From Sphaeroforma sirkka (Eukaryota; Opisthokonta; Ichthyosporea; Ichthyophonida), in NCBI GenBank assembly GCA_001586965.3, contig LUCW03001438.1:1-42500 (forward strand): a stretch of DNA of 42,500 bases, given 5' to 3'. Positions 32,271-42,500 of the stretch are shown here, piece after piece. Position numbers and translations under genes: made by a program. Numbering within the stretch: the stretch's first letter is position 1; each line of letters opens with the position of its first letter. The notes under the pieces were generated by a model. That model saw only the letters and a program-made list of their open reading frames with translations. It was not told the DNA's origin and ran no database searches.

Positions 32271-35200
32271 CAGTAGGCTCAGAGGATCTCAGGCGAACGG
32301 AAAATTGCCCCCGACTGGCAATCAATCCGATCTGAAGTACAACACAACGGCACAGGCAAGATGCGCACCTCACGGTATTGTCTGGCCTAGCTCATAACCG
32401 CTACGACTGCACAGTGGACAGGCGCTATGCTGCTGTGGAAGAGCGTTGCGAGACCCTCACAACACCCTTAGGTCATACCTCCGGCAAAGCCAACGGCAGG
32501 TGTTGGGCTTTAAATACCGAATCAACCGATGCAGCTTGGGACAAAGCAAATGCGAGCTAGTTTGCGCCAGATTAGCAGAGCAGTATGGGACTCGCGCAGA
32601 CGTATGGCCAGCTGATAAGCGTGGCGGGTTCCGCCATGATCACGAAGGCAATGGGCAGTGAAGAAGAGCATCGCACCGTTGCAAACGCCCGATTGCACCG
32701 TGGTGGTGTACTTCTGGCAGGTGGAAGGTCCAAAACGCGCAAAATTAGGTGTGATACTTAGATAATGCGTTGCTACGTTGGCTCCTGAGCTGTTGCACCG
32801 GGACAAGCGTTTATGCAACACTTCAAATGGACGGATTCAGATCGATCCAATTCCACCTGGGCTGCAGTGAAGGCTTGGAGAGTTTTGGCACGTGTCCTCT
32901 GATAAAATTGGGGTGTGTGATTGGAAGTAATACCCAATAGCAGAGACGGACTTCATGTTCTGTTGTAATGTTCGGTCTGATTCTACACCCACTACCCACC
33001 GCGGCAGAAATGGAGGTGCTATGCTGGACATGCATACATGAATGAGCAGAGGTGCGATCGAGTAGACGGCCAACCGCACGTGTTAAAGAAACATGAACGG
33101 ATATGAACCCGCGGCTAGTACAACCCGAGTCTGAGATACCATGGTACAGGCAAAGGTAGACCATGGTACAGGTAAAGGTAGGCCTGCGCACATCGATAGT
33201 GCCTAATACCAACGGCATGGACGGGATATTCGAACGTTTCGGAGTTTATGCCCTTACGTGACGGAGTCTATGCATGTCCACAGGAGTGCGAACACGCACA
33301 CTGGAAATTTAGAGACGTCTCTGCAATTGGGACGAGTGGGTGTATATGCAGGGCAGACAGGCATGAAGCGCCAAATCACATATAAGAAAGGACAGGGGTA
33401 CTTCCTGCGATGTATAAACCTCCATTGAATCCAGGCGGTATGGTATGCACATAGCATACCGAAGCTGCAGACACGCACAAAACGCATTCTGGACCAATCT
33501 AAAGGTTTATAACAAGAGCTCAAAAGACAACTGAGTTGAAGGAAGCCCACAATACATGAGCAAATACCAAATTTAGACATTTGAGAGCACCGCGAGCGAT
33601 CCAATGCACACCGTATGTTTAGTTAATTACAGGCACTGAATACGCTATTAAATGGCTCTATCCTATCTTCCGATTTAGGAGAGGAAGTCTGCGACACTAT
33701 CAGAGTCGTTTGATGCCATTGTATCCGTGTCTGTTATTCCAAATAACGTGTCGATCTATACTAAACTCTTCTTCACACAAAGATATAACCGATGAGTAGC
33801 GAACTACTGGTGTGGAATGTCAATGTGTTTTAATAATACGCATTTACCGTTAAATTTTTAAGTTAAAGATCTACTGTGAGTATGGTGCACCTCTTCGACC
33901 TTGCGACGCCGACACCCGATCGCTGTGAGTGTAGTAGGAAAGAGTAAAATTTAGAATTATTGCTCAAAAAATAAGAATGTGACCCTTCGAAATCAGGGAC
34001 AGAGGATTCGTCATTCGATATGCGCCTGCAAAGATCAACAGCACGTCTGTCTAGATGCACATACCACCCAACGGAGCTCACAATACCTACATAGGTCAAG
34101 ACACTGCACATTACCACATGACATACATGTCACTTGCACATATCAACATATGGAAAATCATCTGCAGGCATACACACAGGTGCTAAAACCTCGCGTACCT
34201 GAAATAGGGAACCACATTTGTGTGTTGACTGACCCAGCCGATAGTAGCGGTAGGGATAAAATCGGTACCCTGCACAAAAACATACAATAGGATGTCATCA
34301 GCAGCGTCATAAACCCTCATGAGGCACCAGTCATAGATCTTCGAGAACTAATGCTGGCAGACTATGACTATGACTAACTATAACTGAATGTTGCTAGCAA
34401 GGCTATACATGGGTGTACGGCCCCAATCGTATACCTTCAGTAGAAGACATGTCGGCCGAATAACACACGGAACGAGTACAATGTTATCTGGTAATGTTCG
34501 ACTAAAGATGCATGCAATGTCTTTCAATTCAAGTTCCAAGTACTAAATTTAGGTCGATATCCATGTATGGAATTTCGATAGGATGGTCGACTATGCTCGG
34601 CTGCCATCACAACGCCACTATACGATCTAAAGTACACGAATGTGTTGGTGCATATAGCTAATGCCCGTCGCAAACTAAGCTGAGGTATTAGAAGCAGAGT
34701 CCTCATTGGGGAGAGGAAAGAGAAACTCCTACTCAACGACCATTATCTAATTGCCATTTAACGCCAGTGATTGTCACTATGGTACAATCTACAATTGTGA
34801 GTGCGCACACTTATAAAAGTCTGTTGGGCCTTATTTGCATGGTCTACGTTACGATACAAAGAGATAGGGCGAATGTTAAAGGACAAGAAAGCGCCAACAC
34901 TAAGATCACATACCGGTAAGATCTCCTCAAAGAACGACAAGGCTGTCAGGGGGCCGAACCCATACATTGCTGTTTTGTTGAGTCAGACCACAGAAGAGAG
35001 GTTAGAAATGAAGTGATCGCAAGTAATTCTGGTGAACAATTCTTTACAGGAAACCACCGATAAATTTGTTATACAGCTGCTCTTCCAAGCAGCGGTATAC
35101 TCCAATACACTATAAAAAGGTTGTACGGAATATACCGTCCACAGAGCTACTTACTTGATACCAGGTACGCTTGAACGGGCGCCCAAAAAACGTCTATTAA

Positions 35201-35628
35201 CTCTCCAAAGCCAGGTACAAGATATGTCAATGCACCAATAAGGTCTGTGGGGAAAAAACAATCGATGAGCGCTCAACATGACGTCTGGTTCAATACGAAT
35301 TGCAATACATTTGGCGTTGACAAAATGATCGAATGAGCAAAATACTAATAGTTTGAAGGTCCGTAATTGTCTGATCAAGGATATTAACAAGACAGCTGAC
35401 TAGCGAAGGAGAAAAATATAATGCATTTGGAAAAAATTGCCGACTACCCGCGAACACTTCAAAACGACTAGATCATACAATACATAAAATATAAAATCTA
35501 GCCGAAAACTCCACTTTTCCTGTTGCTAAGCTCGCATTGATTACAGATATACAGGAAAACTATAAAAAATGTGCACGTATAATTATTTACATAGACGTAC
35601 CCATGCAAAACTGTATACCTGTATCGAT

Positions 35629-35629
<1 letters not shown>
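32271..35629. other. intergenic stretch, no supported gene
   Basis: About 3.4 kb with only short frames, the longest being 116 codons on the minus strand at 33604-33254. Their composition shows no conserved motif. A 21-bp direct repeat (CCATGGTACAGG(C/T)AAAGGTAG) occurs twice at 33138-33181. Nothing else is recognised. Confidence 0.5.
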
Positions 35630-35717
<88 letters not shown>

Positions 35718-35741
35718 TTTATATGTACATACATACATACA

Positions 35742-35827
<86 letters not shown>
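35630..35827. repeat. compound (CA)n (TA)n (CATA)n microsatellite
   Basis: (CA)10, then about 31 TA units, then an ACATACAT tract of about a dozen tetramers, then about 29 TA units. The two TA arms on either side of the tetramer tract can pair with each other. Confidence 0.95.
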
Positions 35828-35828
<1 letters not shown>

Positions 35829-36019
35829 CCAAAGATGTTGAATTGAAGAGATGTGATATGGAAATTAATACATCCCATAGACATGAATATAGAAGCAGAT
35901 GCGCATGTGTACATACTGTAGGCATACAGAGATATATCATTAATTGTACACATACATATACAAATAGAAACAAATATGTGCAAACAAAAACGTATATGCA
36001 TATATATAAATATATGCAG

Positions 36020-36082
36020 AAACAGACACAGACACAGATACAGACACAGACACAGACACAGACACAGACACAGACACAGACA
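36020..36082. repeat. (ACAGAC)n hexamer repeat
   Basis: About ten head-to-tail copies of the hexamer ACAGAC, with one ATACAG variant, followed by a short TA run. The remaining 36083-37023 lacks a recognised gene. The last few hundred bases before 37024 should hold the GAR1 promoter. Confidence 0.9.
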
Positions 36083-37023
36083 TATATATATATATATGTA
36101 GTATACATAAAAATAGACAAAAGCCTTAGCGTGAACATATGATGCTCTTAAACACAGCTATTCATGTCAGCAAAACACCTGGACTATAAATCTGTATATA
36201 CCTATGAGTACACTCCAGAAAAGCTTGACCCAGTCGGGGTTTTTCGTGTGAATATGCCATGCCATTGCCTCTGCTACTCCTCTGTGCACCTGCACCTGCG
36301 TTTGCCCTCATATTGTCCCTTGTATAGACGTTCCTGCGTTGCCCTGACATTCGGTCTCAATACGTTCGTACTTTTGTATGTTCTTTATGGGAAGTTAGTC
36401 TACACTCGACAGTGAACTTCCTTTATTATACTATATTTGTATACAACACTGATACAAGATTCGATGATATCATTATATGAAAATGTCTATCCAATTCGTA
36501 GCGCCTGATTCGTATAGCGATCTAATCGTTTCAATCACACCGAAGTGAGAAATCGTGACTCATCGTGCTTTTTAATTTAAGGCATAGCATCGGATAGCAG
36601 TGATGACAAAATAACATATGCCGCCAAATAGTGGCTTAGACTCTCCTCCTTAATAGGCCACGACTGATTTGTCACGTGTACTCTCTCAGGCTCTTGCCGC
36701 CGGGCGAATCAGTTTGAAGCTCCGAATTTCTCATTCTGATGACAGCGTGAGCTATAAATAGATTTCAAGAAAACTTCACTGAAAAAAAATCGAATATTGG
36801 GCCAATATATATAGAGGGCCGGGGGACGGGGGTAAACACGTTGCTTTTTGAATTTTTGAGAAACCTTGTCTTTCGTCGGAAATCTAATAAAAATAAATAC
36901 CACATACATATGTATAGTGAAATAATCCTGTCCACTTTTACGCATTGATTGTACCAGCAGCCCGCCTGGTCATTACACATACACAAGTGTTATCACACAC
37001 GCATATATAGACATAGATAAACT

Positions 37024-37434
37024 ATGAGTTTCCGAGGCGGAGGTAGAGGCCGGGGTGCACCCCGGGGCGGAGGTCGTGGTGGTCGTGGCGGCGGTGGTAG
37101 ATCGTTCGCGCCACAAGGCCCCCTGATCAGGTCAGGTGGTTGGATGGGAGAGATGCTGCGCTGCTGCGAGGGAGATTTAGTGTGCAAGAGCACGAATGCG
37201 ATGATTCCCTACTTTAATGCCCCTGTGTACCTAGAGAATAAGTCACAGATCGGAAAGGTAGGTGGAGTCTGATATTGACGGTCAAGTGTTTGGTGAAGGG
37301 TGTGTGGGGGGTTGCATATCAGCTGCATGTTGTGAGTTTGTGGGGTATGTCATTCTCCTATGATGTGGACACGTAGAAGAGTATAAAGTGATTGCCTTTG
37401 AAGGTGCTTACCTACTGCTATACGAACCACTATA

Positions 37435-37472
<38 letters not shown>

Positions 37473-37504
37473 TCTACATATATATATATAAATATACATA
37501 AACG

Positions 37505-37539
<35 letters not shown>

Positions 37540-37552
37540 CATATTTACATAT

Positions 37553-37606
<54 letters not shown>

Positions 37607-38094
37607 GTCGCATGTATTGGTGCATGGCCGTGCCCGTAGATATCTAATGTGTTGTGTGGACATGCCATACGCATTATATCTGCATATATATATATACATC
37701 ACACACACTCATATAGAAATATATATGGATGCATTCATATATTATACACAGACAACAGTTGACTATAAGCAGATTTTGAAAGGTATAAAAATTCCGTTGT
37801 GACATACAAAAATACGGGGCAGCAAAAGATAATAGGTTAATAACTAGCGAGATTGCATGGACGAATATACACATGGATGTAATATGTATTGGCAGCTGTA
37901 TACACGTTTATAAATACGTCACGAGGAAGATGTACATGCTTTTTTAGATACTTATATAGCATAATCATGTGTGTGTGTATGTATACCTATATATACGTAT
38001 ATATACATATATATGTAGATATATATATGTATATATATATATGTGTGTATATATTATACCCATATTTGCTTATATCATGCATATATACATACAC

Positions 38095-38167
<73 letters not shown>

Positions 38168-40188
38168 TGTATATGTATGTATGTATGTATGTATGAATGA
38201 ATGTGCGTAAGTGTAAGTGTGTGTGTGTGTGTGTGTGATTTTGTCCGTACCGTGTTTTTGTATTTCATATCATTCGTTTTTTCGTCAAGTCTTCTGTACG
38301 TTTGGAGCGTCTATTGGGAATTGAGACTTTTGCCATCACATGTATATATTACACACTGAGGTGACACTGTGTAAGAGGGAAAGCAGAAAAATTTATCGTT
38401 TCTATCAGAAAGTCAGTCTTGTGGTACGATGCTCACCCAATGTATTCCCGTCTGTTTGAATATGTTATGTATGGAAAGTAGCATATGGGCGTGAGAAGTA
38501 TTTAATTCTGCGGTCATGGATTATTTAGATAGCTATGTTTGCAATAACCTTTGATAGGTTTTGTTGCTGTATTTTATTTTTATGTAGCATACACGAGCGC
38601 GAAGGCGTGCAATTCCGGTCACAAGGCAGATCCTAAACCGCGGATGTTCTCACATTCGCGAATGTGTTTGTTTCTATCTTTCCTTCCTCCCAATTAACAA
38701 GTTTATGTAGCCGTATTTAACTTCATTGAATTTATTCGGTGTTTTTGTAGGTCGATGAGATCTTCGGAGCGATTAAGGACGTGCACTTCACCGTTAAGAT
38801 GTCTGATGGCATGGTCGCCACCTCATTCAAGAACGGCTCAAAGTTCTTCGTAGGCACGGATAAGCTACTACCACTACAAAGATTCCTGCCCAAACCACCA
38901 GCACCAAAGGGTACGTGCGCGCTCGTTTGCTTGTGTTGTGTACGTAGCGATTCTGCACTGAGGTTTTGATCTTGCTGTGTTGTATGTCCCGTGTCGTCGA
39001 GTTACGGACATGGACCCCTATATATTATCATGCACTTGGGTTCTTTTTTAGGGTTTTGGTTTAGATGAAGGTGTTGTGAGCTTGGGCCATGGCTTTTGTT
39101 TATCGGGATGATTATTTCGATCCTTTGCTTTCAGTTGATATTGCTTGGTATCGTTCAATACGATGTGCGAATTTCTAATTGGTCGGAACTCGGCTAAAAG
39201 TTTTAAGATAGAATCAAGTTAGCTGTGTGGCATCGTAGTGCTACTGGTAGCTTGGGATGAACGATATACAGAATCGTTCATTTAGCATATACGTCTTGTC
39301 GATTCAATCGTATAAGTGCATGCTCCGACTATAGTCGTTATTTAATACATATATATCTGGTGTACAGTCCAGGGTGTATGGGGATGAAAGTGAGCCATCT
39401 TTGTTACCTTGCTTGTCGCATATTGTGCTATGTGTATGGCTGTTCGCAGAGCTGTAAGACCTGTTTGTTGTTGTGTGGTATATGAAGTTTCTCTCGGCAC
39501 GGGCATCAGGTGCCTTCCGCTACCAGTTGCAGAGTTCATGTTGGCTGTATCAGATATAGGAATAGGCGAAATTGTTGATCTGGGATCTCGGAATCGACAC
39601 GTGACACAAGCAGTTGATATGCATGTCTATAACGTAGCACACGTCTCATCCATGTTGGTTGTTAGCAAGTCACGTTTACGCTGTGTATCGCCAAACAGTT
39701 CAGTTTTTCAGATATTAGAATGACTACACACCTATACGAAATCTATGTATCACGGATGATGGCAGGCCGGGTGTTCGTAACGTTGTCGCACTCTCAATCA
39801 ATAATACATCTTTTCTGTATTCTTATTGACATGCCACATACACACAATCTAAATTCTAACTCGATTACACATGCACTTGTATATGCACTCCGCTACATCC
39901 CACCTATACCCTATTTCGGATACCATGTAACAAACATCTTCATGCCTACTTACAACCTATACCTCGCCCATATACTCATACCGTATTCGTCTGCATATCA
40001 CAGGTGTTGGCAAGCCCCGTGGAGGTGGTCGTGGCGGTGGTCGTGGCGGTGGTCGTGGCGGTGCTCGCGGCGGTGGCCGTGGCGGAGGTTTCTCGAGAGG
40101 AGGTGGTCGTGGCGGTGGCTTCTCAAGAGGCGGTCGTGGTGGTGGCTTCTCCCGAGGGGGAGGCAGAGGTGGTGGTTTCAACAGATAG
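37024..40188 (+). CDS. GAR1: H/ACA ribonucleoprotein subunit GAR1
   Basis: Three exons (37024-37257, 38751-38910, 40004-40188) with GT-AG introns give 579 nt, 192 residues plus TAG. An N-terminal RGG-rich segment (about 1-27) leads to the conserved GAR1 core: [28 protein letters not shown], then [16 protein letters not shown] and [13 protein letters not shown] second RGG/FSRGG-rich tail ends GGGFNR. GAR1 binds Cbf5/dyskerin in H/ACA snoRNPs that pseudouridylate rRNA and snRNA, and it acts in the nucleolus; the RGG tails bind RNA. Exon 3 encodes almost only the RGG tail. Intron 1 (1.49 kb) carries large TA microsatellites. Length and motif order match the family well. Confidence 0.95.
37436..37602. 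repeat. (TA)n microsatellite in GAR1 intron 1
   Basis: Several TA runs separated by CATTCTACA, AACGATA and ATATTTACA-type interruptions. The final run ends just before TTGTCGCATG. Confidence 0.95.
37967..38238. repeat. compound (GT)n, (TA)n, (GTAT)n microsatellite in GAR1 intron 1
   Basis: Starts with GTGTGTGTATG and ATAC-rich sequence, has an uninterrupted TA run of about 34 units (38097-38165), then GTAT tetramers, and ends with a (GT)n run at 38218-38236. Confidence 0.95.
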
Positions 40189-40221
40189 ATATGTAGGTGT
40201 TAGGAGAACTTGATTGTATAT

Positions 40222-40227
40222 AATAAA
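40222..40227 (+). terminator. candidate GAR1 polyadenylation signal AATAAA
   Basis: AATAAA 34 nt after the GAR1 stop codon, within TATATAATAAAATAG. The same hexamer survives in decayed copy 2 (40572-40577) but is altered in copies 1 and 3. Confidence 0.5.
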
Positions 40228-40286
40228 ATAGATTGTTCACATTTGGGAGTGATGTAAATTTTATTTTGGCATGCGCTTTATATGAT

Positions 40287-40457
40287 AGGTCTAGACGATT
40301 CTCCAGAAGCTGTGGTGGTGGTGGGTTCTCCCGATAGGGAGGCGGAGGATTTATCAGATAGATATGTGTTAAACGAATTTAACTGTATAAATGAAACAGT
40401 GTGTTCACATTTGGAGTAGTATATAAAGTTTATTGGTATTCGCGTTATTGGGATGGG
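40287..40457 (+). pseudogene. decayed copy 1 of GAR1 exon-3 tail plus 3' UTR
   Basis: GATTCTCCAGAAG, GGTGGTGGTGGGTTCTCCCGA, GGGAGGCGGAGGATTTATCAGATAGATATG and TGTTCACATTTGGAG follow the order of 40086-40250. Stop codons and indels break the RGG frame. The offset from the true exon is about 173 bp. Confidence 0.8.
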
Positions 40458-40645
40458 TCGGGGCGTTTCTCCAGGGGCGACTGTCGCGGTGGTGGGTCCT
40501 CCCGAGGAAGAGACGGAGACAAAGGTTTTACCAGATAGATATATAGCTGTTAAGAGAATTTGATTGTACATAATAAAACAGACTGTTCACATTTGGTAGC
40601 GGTATGTAGAGTTTGTTGGTATGCGTTCATGAGATGTGCTTGGAC
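40458..40645 (+). pseudogene. decayed copy 2 of GAR1 exon-3 tail plus 3' UTR
   Basis: CGTTTCTCCAGGGGCG, TGTCGCGGTGG, TCCTCCCGAGGAAG, CCAGATAGATATATAG, GTTAAGAGAATTTGATTGTACATAATAAAACAG in pieces, and TGTTCACATTTGG all match the true exon end and UTR in order. It still has AATAAA at 40572. Spacing from copy 1 is about 179 bp. Confidence 0.8.
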
Positions 40646-40850
40646 GTTTCTCGAGAGGAGATCGCTGTCGTGATGGTGGGTTATCCCCAGGGGATGGGGG
40701 GAGCAGAAGTGGGGGGTTTCAACAAATATAAATGTATTTAGGTGTTAGGAGAACTTCATTGTATATAACAAAATAGGTTGACCACAACTGTGGGTGGTAG
40801 GTATGTAAGGATTCATTGGTGTGCAAGTCATGATATGAATTAATAATTAT
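40646..40850 (+). pseudogene. decayed copy 3 of GAR1 exon-3 tail plus 3' UTR
   Basis: CGTTTCTCGAGAGGAG, GCTGTCGTGATGGTGGG, GGGGGTTTCAACA, TTTAGGTGTTAGGAGAACTT and TGTATATAACAAAATAG match the true 3' end. The UTR part (TTAGGTGTTAGGAGAACTT) is closer to the true gene than in copies 1 and 2. A G-run (GGGGGGAGC) and a lost stop show decay. Confidence 0.8.
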
Positions 40851-41300
40851 CTCGAATTGTGGCCATTGTGGTGACGCAGAGGTGGGGGTTTCCCTAAAAA
40901 TATATGTAGTGAATAGTAGACTTTGTTGGGGCGTATGCTATGAAATACATTATTCACCTCTTGTGTGTAGTAATAAGAGTTATTGCTGTAAATATGCGAG
41001 AGTTTGGTTAATTTCAAACTATAGAATAGAATACTCACCTCGCGTAGAATGTATGGATGTATTGTATTGGTGTAAATATGTACGAGTTGATAGTATTTGA
41101 CTGATTGTATATTATGAAATACATGACTCACCTCTGTGTAGTATGTAAAGATTTATAGCTGTAAATACGTAGGAGCTGATAGAATTCGATAGATTATATA
41201 CCATGAAATTAACTACTCAGCTCTGTGTTAATTATGTAAAGATTTATTGGTGAAAATACAAGAGTTGATAGGATTTGATTGACTGCATACTATGTCAGGA
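40851..41300 (+). repeat. more diverged copy 4 and about 105-bp UTR-derived sub-repeats
   Basis: Copy 4 (about 40851-40985) keeps GTGGCCATTGTGGTGACGC, GGTGGGGGTTTCCC and a UTR-like end. Three shorter units follow, each with ACTCACCTC or ACTCAGCTC, then GTATGTAAAGATTTAT or the like, a GTAAATA-type word and GAGTTGATAG. They look like UTR-only repeats from the same array. Confidence 0.6.
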
Positions 41301-41320
41301 TCTATAGGTGTAGCAGAGAT

Positions 41321-41372
41321 GACTCGCGAGGTTTCCGAAAAGAAGTGGTCGCCGTGGTCATATCACATGCTT
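41321..41372 (+). pseudogene. distal fragment resembling the GAR1 RGG-coding segment
   Basis: ACTCGCGAGGTTTCCGAAAAG followed by AAGTGGTCGCCGTGGTC resembles 40086-40119 (GGTTTCTCGAGAGGAG, GTGGTCGTGGCGGTGG). It marks the far end of the array of exon copies. Confidence 0.45.
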
Positions 41373-41398
41373 AATATTTACAGGCACGACCTCAAGCT

Positions 41399-41664
41399 TT
41401 AAACCACTGCGATACTATAACCAACTGCGATACTACAAACCACTGCGATACTATAAACCACTGCGATACTATAAATCACTTCGATACTATAAACCACTGC
41501 GCTACTATAAACCACTGCGATACTATAAACCACTGCGATACTATAAACCACTGCGATACTATAAACCACTGCGCTACTATAAACTATAAACCACTGCGAT
41601 ACTATATATAAACCACTACGACACTATAAACCACTGCGATACTATAAAACACTGCGATACTATC
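41399..41664. repeat. 18-bp minisatellite, about 14 copies
   Basis: Head-to-tail copies of ACCACTGCGATACTATAA with single-base variants (GCGCTAC, TTCGAT, ACGACAC) and two short insertions (AACTATAA, ATAT). There are no spacers between units. It directly follows the GAR1-derived array. Confidence 0.95.
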
Positions 41665-42500
41665 GGCGGCAACCCAAATCCCAAATCAGTATCGTGATTG
41701 GTCTTGGTTTGCATAGTTGAGTTTATAGGCACACACCTTTATTTAATATACGATTCTGCGTTTCAGCAAATTCAAGATGTCATTTGTCATGATAATCGCT
41801 CCGCTCATCGACGCTTTTGGTGAACATCGTCACGCTCGACAGTATGCATATTTTGATGGTATTTGATTCACCCATGGTTCACGCTCAACCAATTCTGCCG
41901 TGTTGGTGTTACCAGTATGATAGCAGTATACGTGAATTCATCCATATCGAGGACAACGTCAAGTGTAGCGTTGGGTGGCTGGGTTAGCTGTCTGTAACCC
42001 CCTCCGGCACCAGTTGCAAAGGATATGCCTTGGTAAGCGATACCTCAGGATGTTCGCACAGACCTTGGTAGCACTCAATCACAAACATCATTCGCTTGTC
42101 TGTCAGGTGAGTGCTAATGCACTCCTTCGCCGTGGGAGTGAGACCCTCCACACTCCTTGATTGGGCGATCGCGGCTGTGACAACAAATAAATATTAGTGT
42201 GCTTCTAGTCCTGGATAGATGTTTCCATGAGTGTGTTTTTATGATAAGATATTGTAATGCAACCGTAGTACGCTAACGAATATTCTTTATCCTATAAAAC
42301 ATGCTACCGTAGAAAAGTTCGTTAGAATTGGTCCTGTATGAGCATGCCAATAAATTCTATGACTACTAAATTGTATAGGGGCTAGGAGGAATGATGTCGC
42401 AACAACCATTCGGATCAAGGCTTAGTTCCCATTAGGATCAAGGCTTAGTTAGCGATTGGCGCTCATTATCCTATAGAAGTGATAGCAACCAAACAGTGAC
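41665..42500. other. intergenic end of window, no supported gene
   Basis: Short frames only, for example 41975-42160, without a recognised motif. A 16-bp direct repeat (GGATCAAGGCTTAGTT) occurs twice, at 42412-42427 and 42435-42450. Confidence 0.5.

Noticed and set aside
33254-33604. 116-codon minus-strand frame
   Set aside because: Cys-rich, unstructured sequence without a motif, neighbour support or splice context; likely chance in this composition.
39409-39723. 104-codon frame inside GAR1 intron 2
   Set aside because: It lies wholly between well-supported GAR1 splice sites, has no recognisable motif, and its start is not an ATG in good context. Probably chance.
39957-40181. Minus-strand proline/arginine-rich frame ([17 protein letters not shown])
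   Set aside because: It is the antisense of the GAR1 RGG exon.
41399-41664. CRISPR-like array
   Set aside because: The units are contiguous 18-mers without spacers, in a eukaryotic intergenic region. It is a minisatellite.

Overview
The window is nuclear DNA of a eukaryote. Four spliced genes can be read with GT-AG introns and standard stop codons: TGA for the subtilase and the fucosyltransferase-like gene, TAG for the PLP enzyme and GAR1. Short genes, very dense (TA)n/(CA)n/(CG)n microsatellites inside introns, a chromovirus-like Ty3/gypsy element and animal/fungal-style protein families suggest a unicellular opisthokont, perhaps an ichthyosporean. That identification is inference only.

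Layout. Positions 1-9600 are retroelement territory. A decayed Ty3/gypsy-type element on the minus strand (about 9062-2956) carries gag, protease, RT, RNase H, a DIRS-style Dam methyltransferase-like module, a D-D35-E integrase and a chromodomain-like tail. Short 100-bp LTR sequence lies in inverted orientation at its two ends. The whole is flanked by a second LTR-like sequence of about 248 bp (2302-2548 and 9352-9600), also inverted. A possible gag-like remnant of another element lies at 35-1012. Positions 9601-13696 are an AT-rich, homopolymer-rich stretch without a convincing gene but with an 8-bp minisatellite. Positions 13697-17237 hold a secreted proteinase K-like subtilase with an EGF module (4 exons, + strand).

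Positions 23418-19070 (minus) hold a 10-exon PLP-dependent Cys/Met-metabolism enzyme whose catalytic fold is followed by a roughly 237-residue Q/QA-rich tail. Positions 24407-24036 (minus) hold a BED zinc-finger exon. Positions 25158-31679 (+) hold a type II membrane, fucosyltransferase-like protein whose first intron (about 2.5 kb) is almost entirely microsatellite, including an extreme alternating CG tract. Two decayed copies of its last exon follow it. Positions 32271-37023 have no supported gene. Positions 37024-40188 (+) hold GAR1, the H/ACA snoRNP protein (3 exons). It is followed by at least four decaying tandem copies of its own C-terminal coding region plus 3' UTR, then shorter sub-repeats, then an 18-bp minisatellite.

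The host genes do not form a pathway. The most noteworthy points are: (1) a Dam-like methyltransferase module, typical of DIRS elements, inside a DDE-integrase gypsy-type pol; (2) arrays of decayed terminal-exon copies downstream of two neighbouring genes; (3) a metabolic PLP enzyme fused to a long polyQ/QA tail; (4) the nested inverted LTR arrangement.
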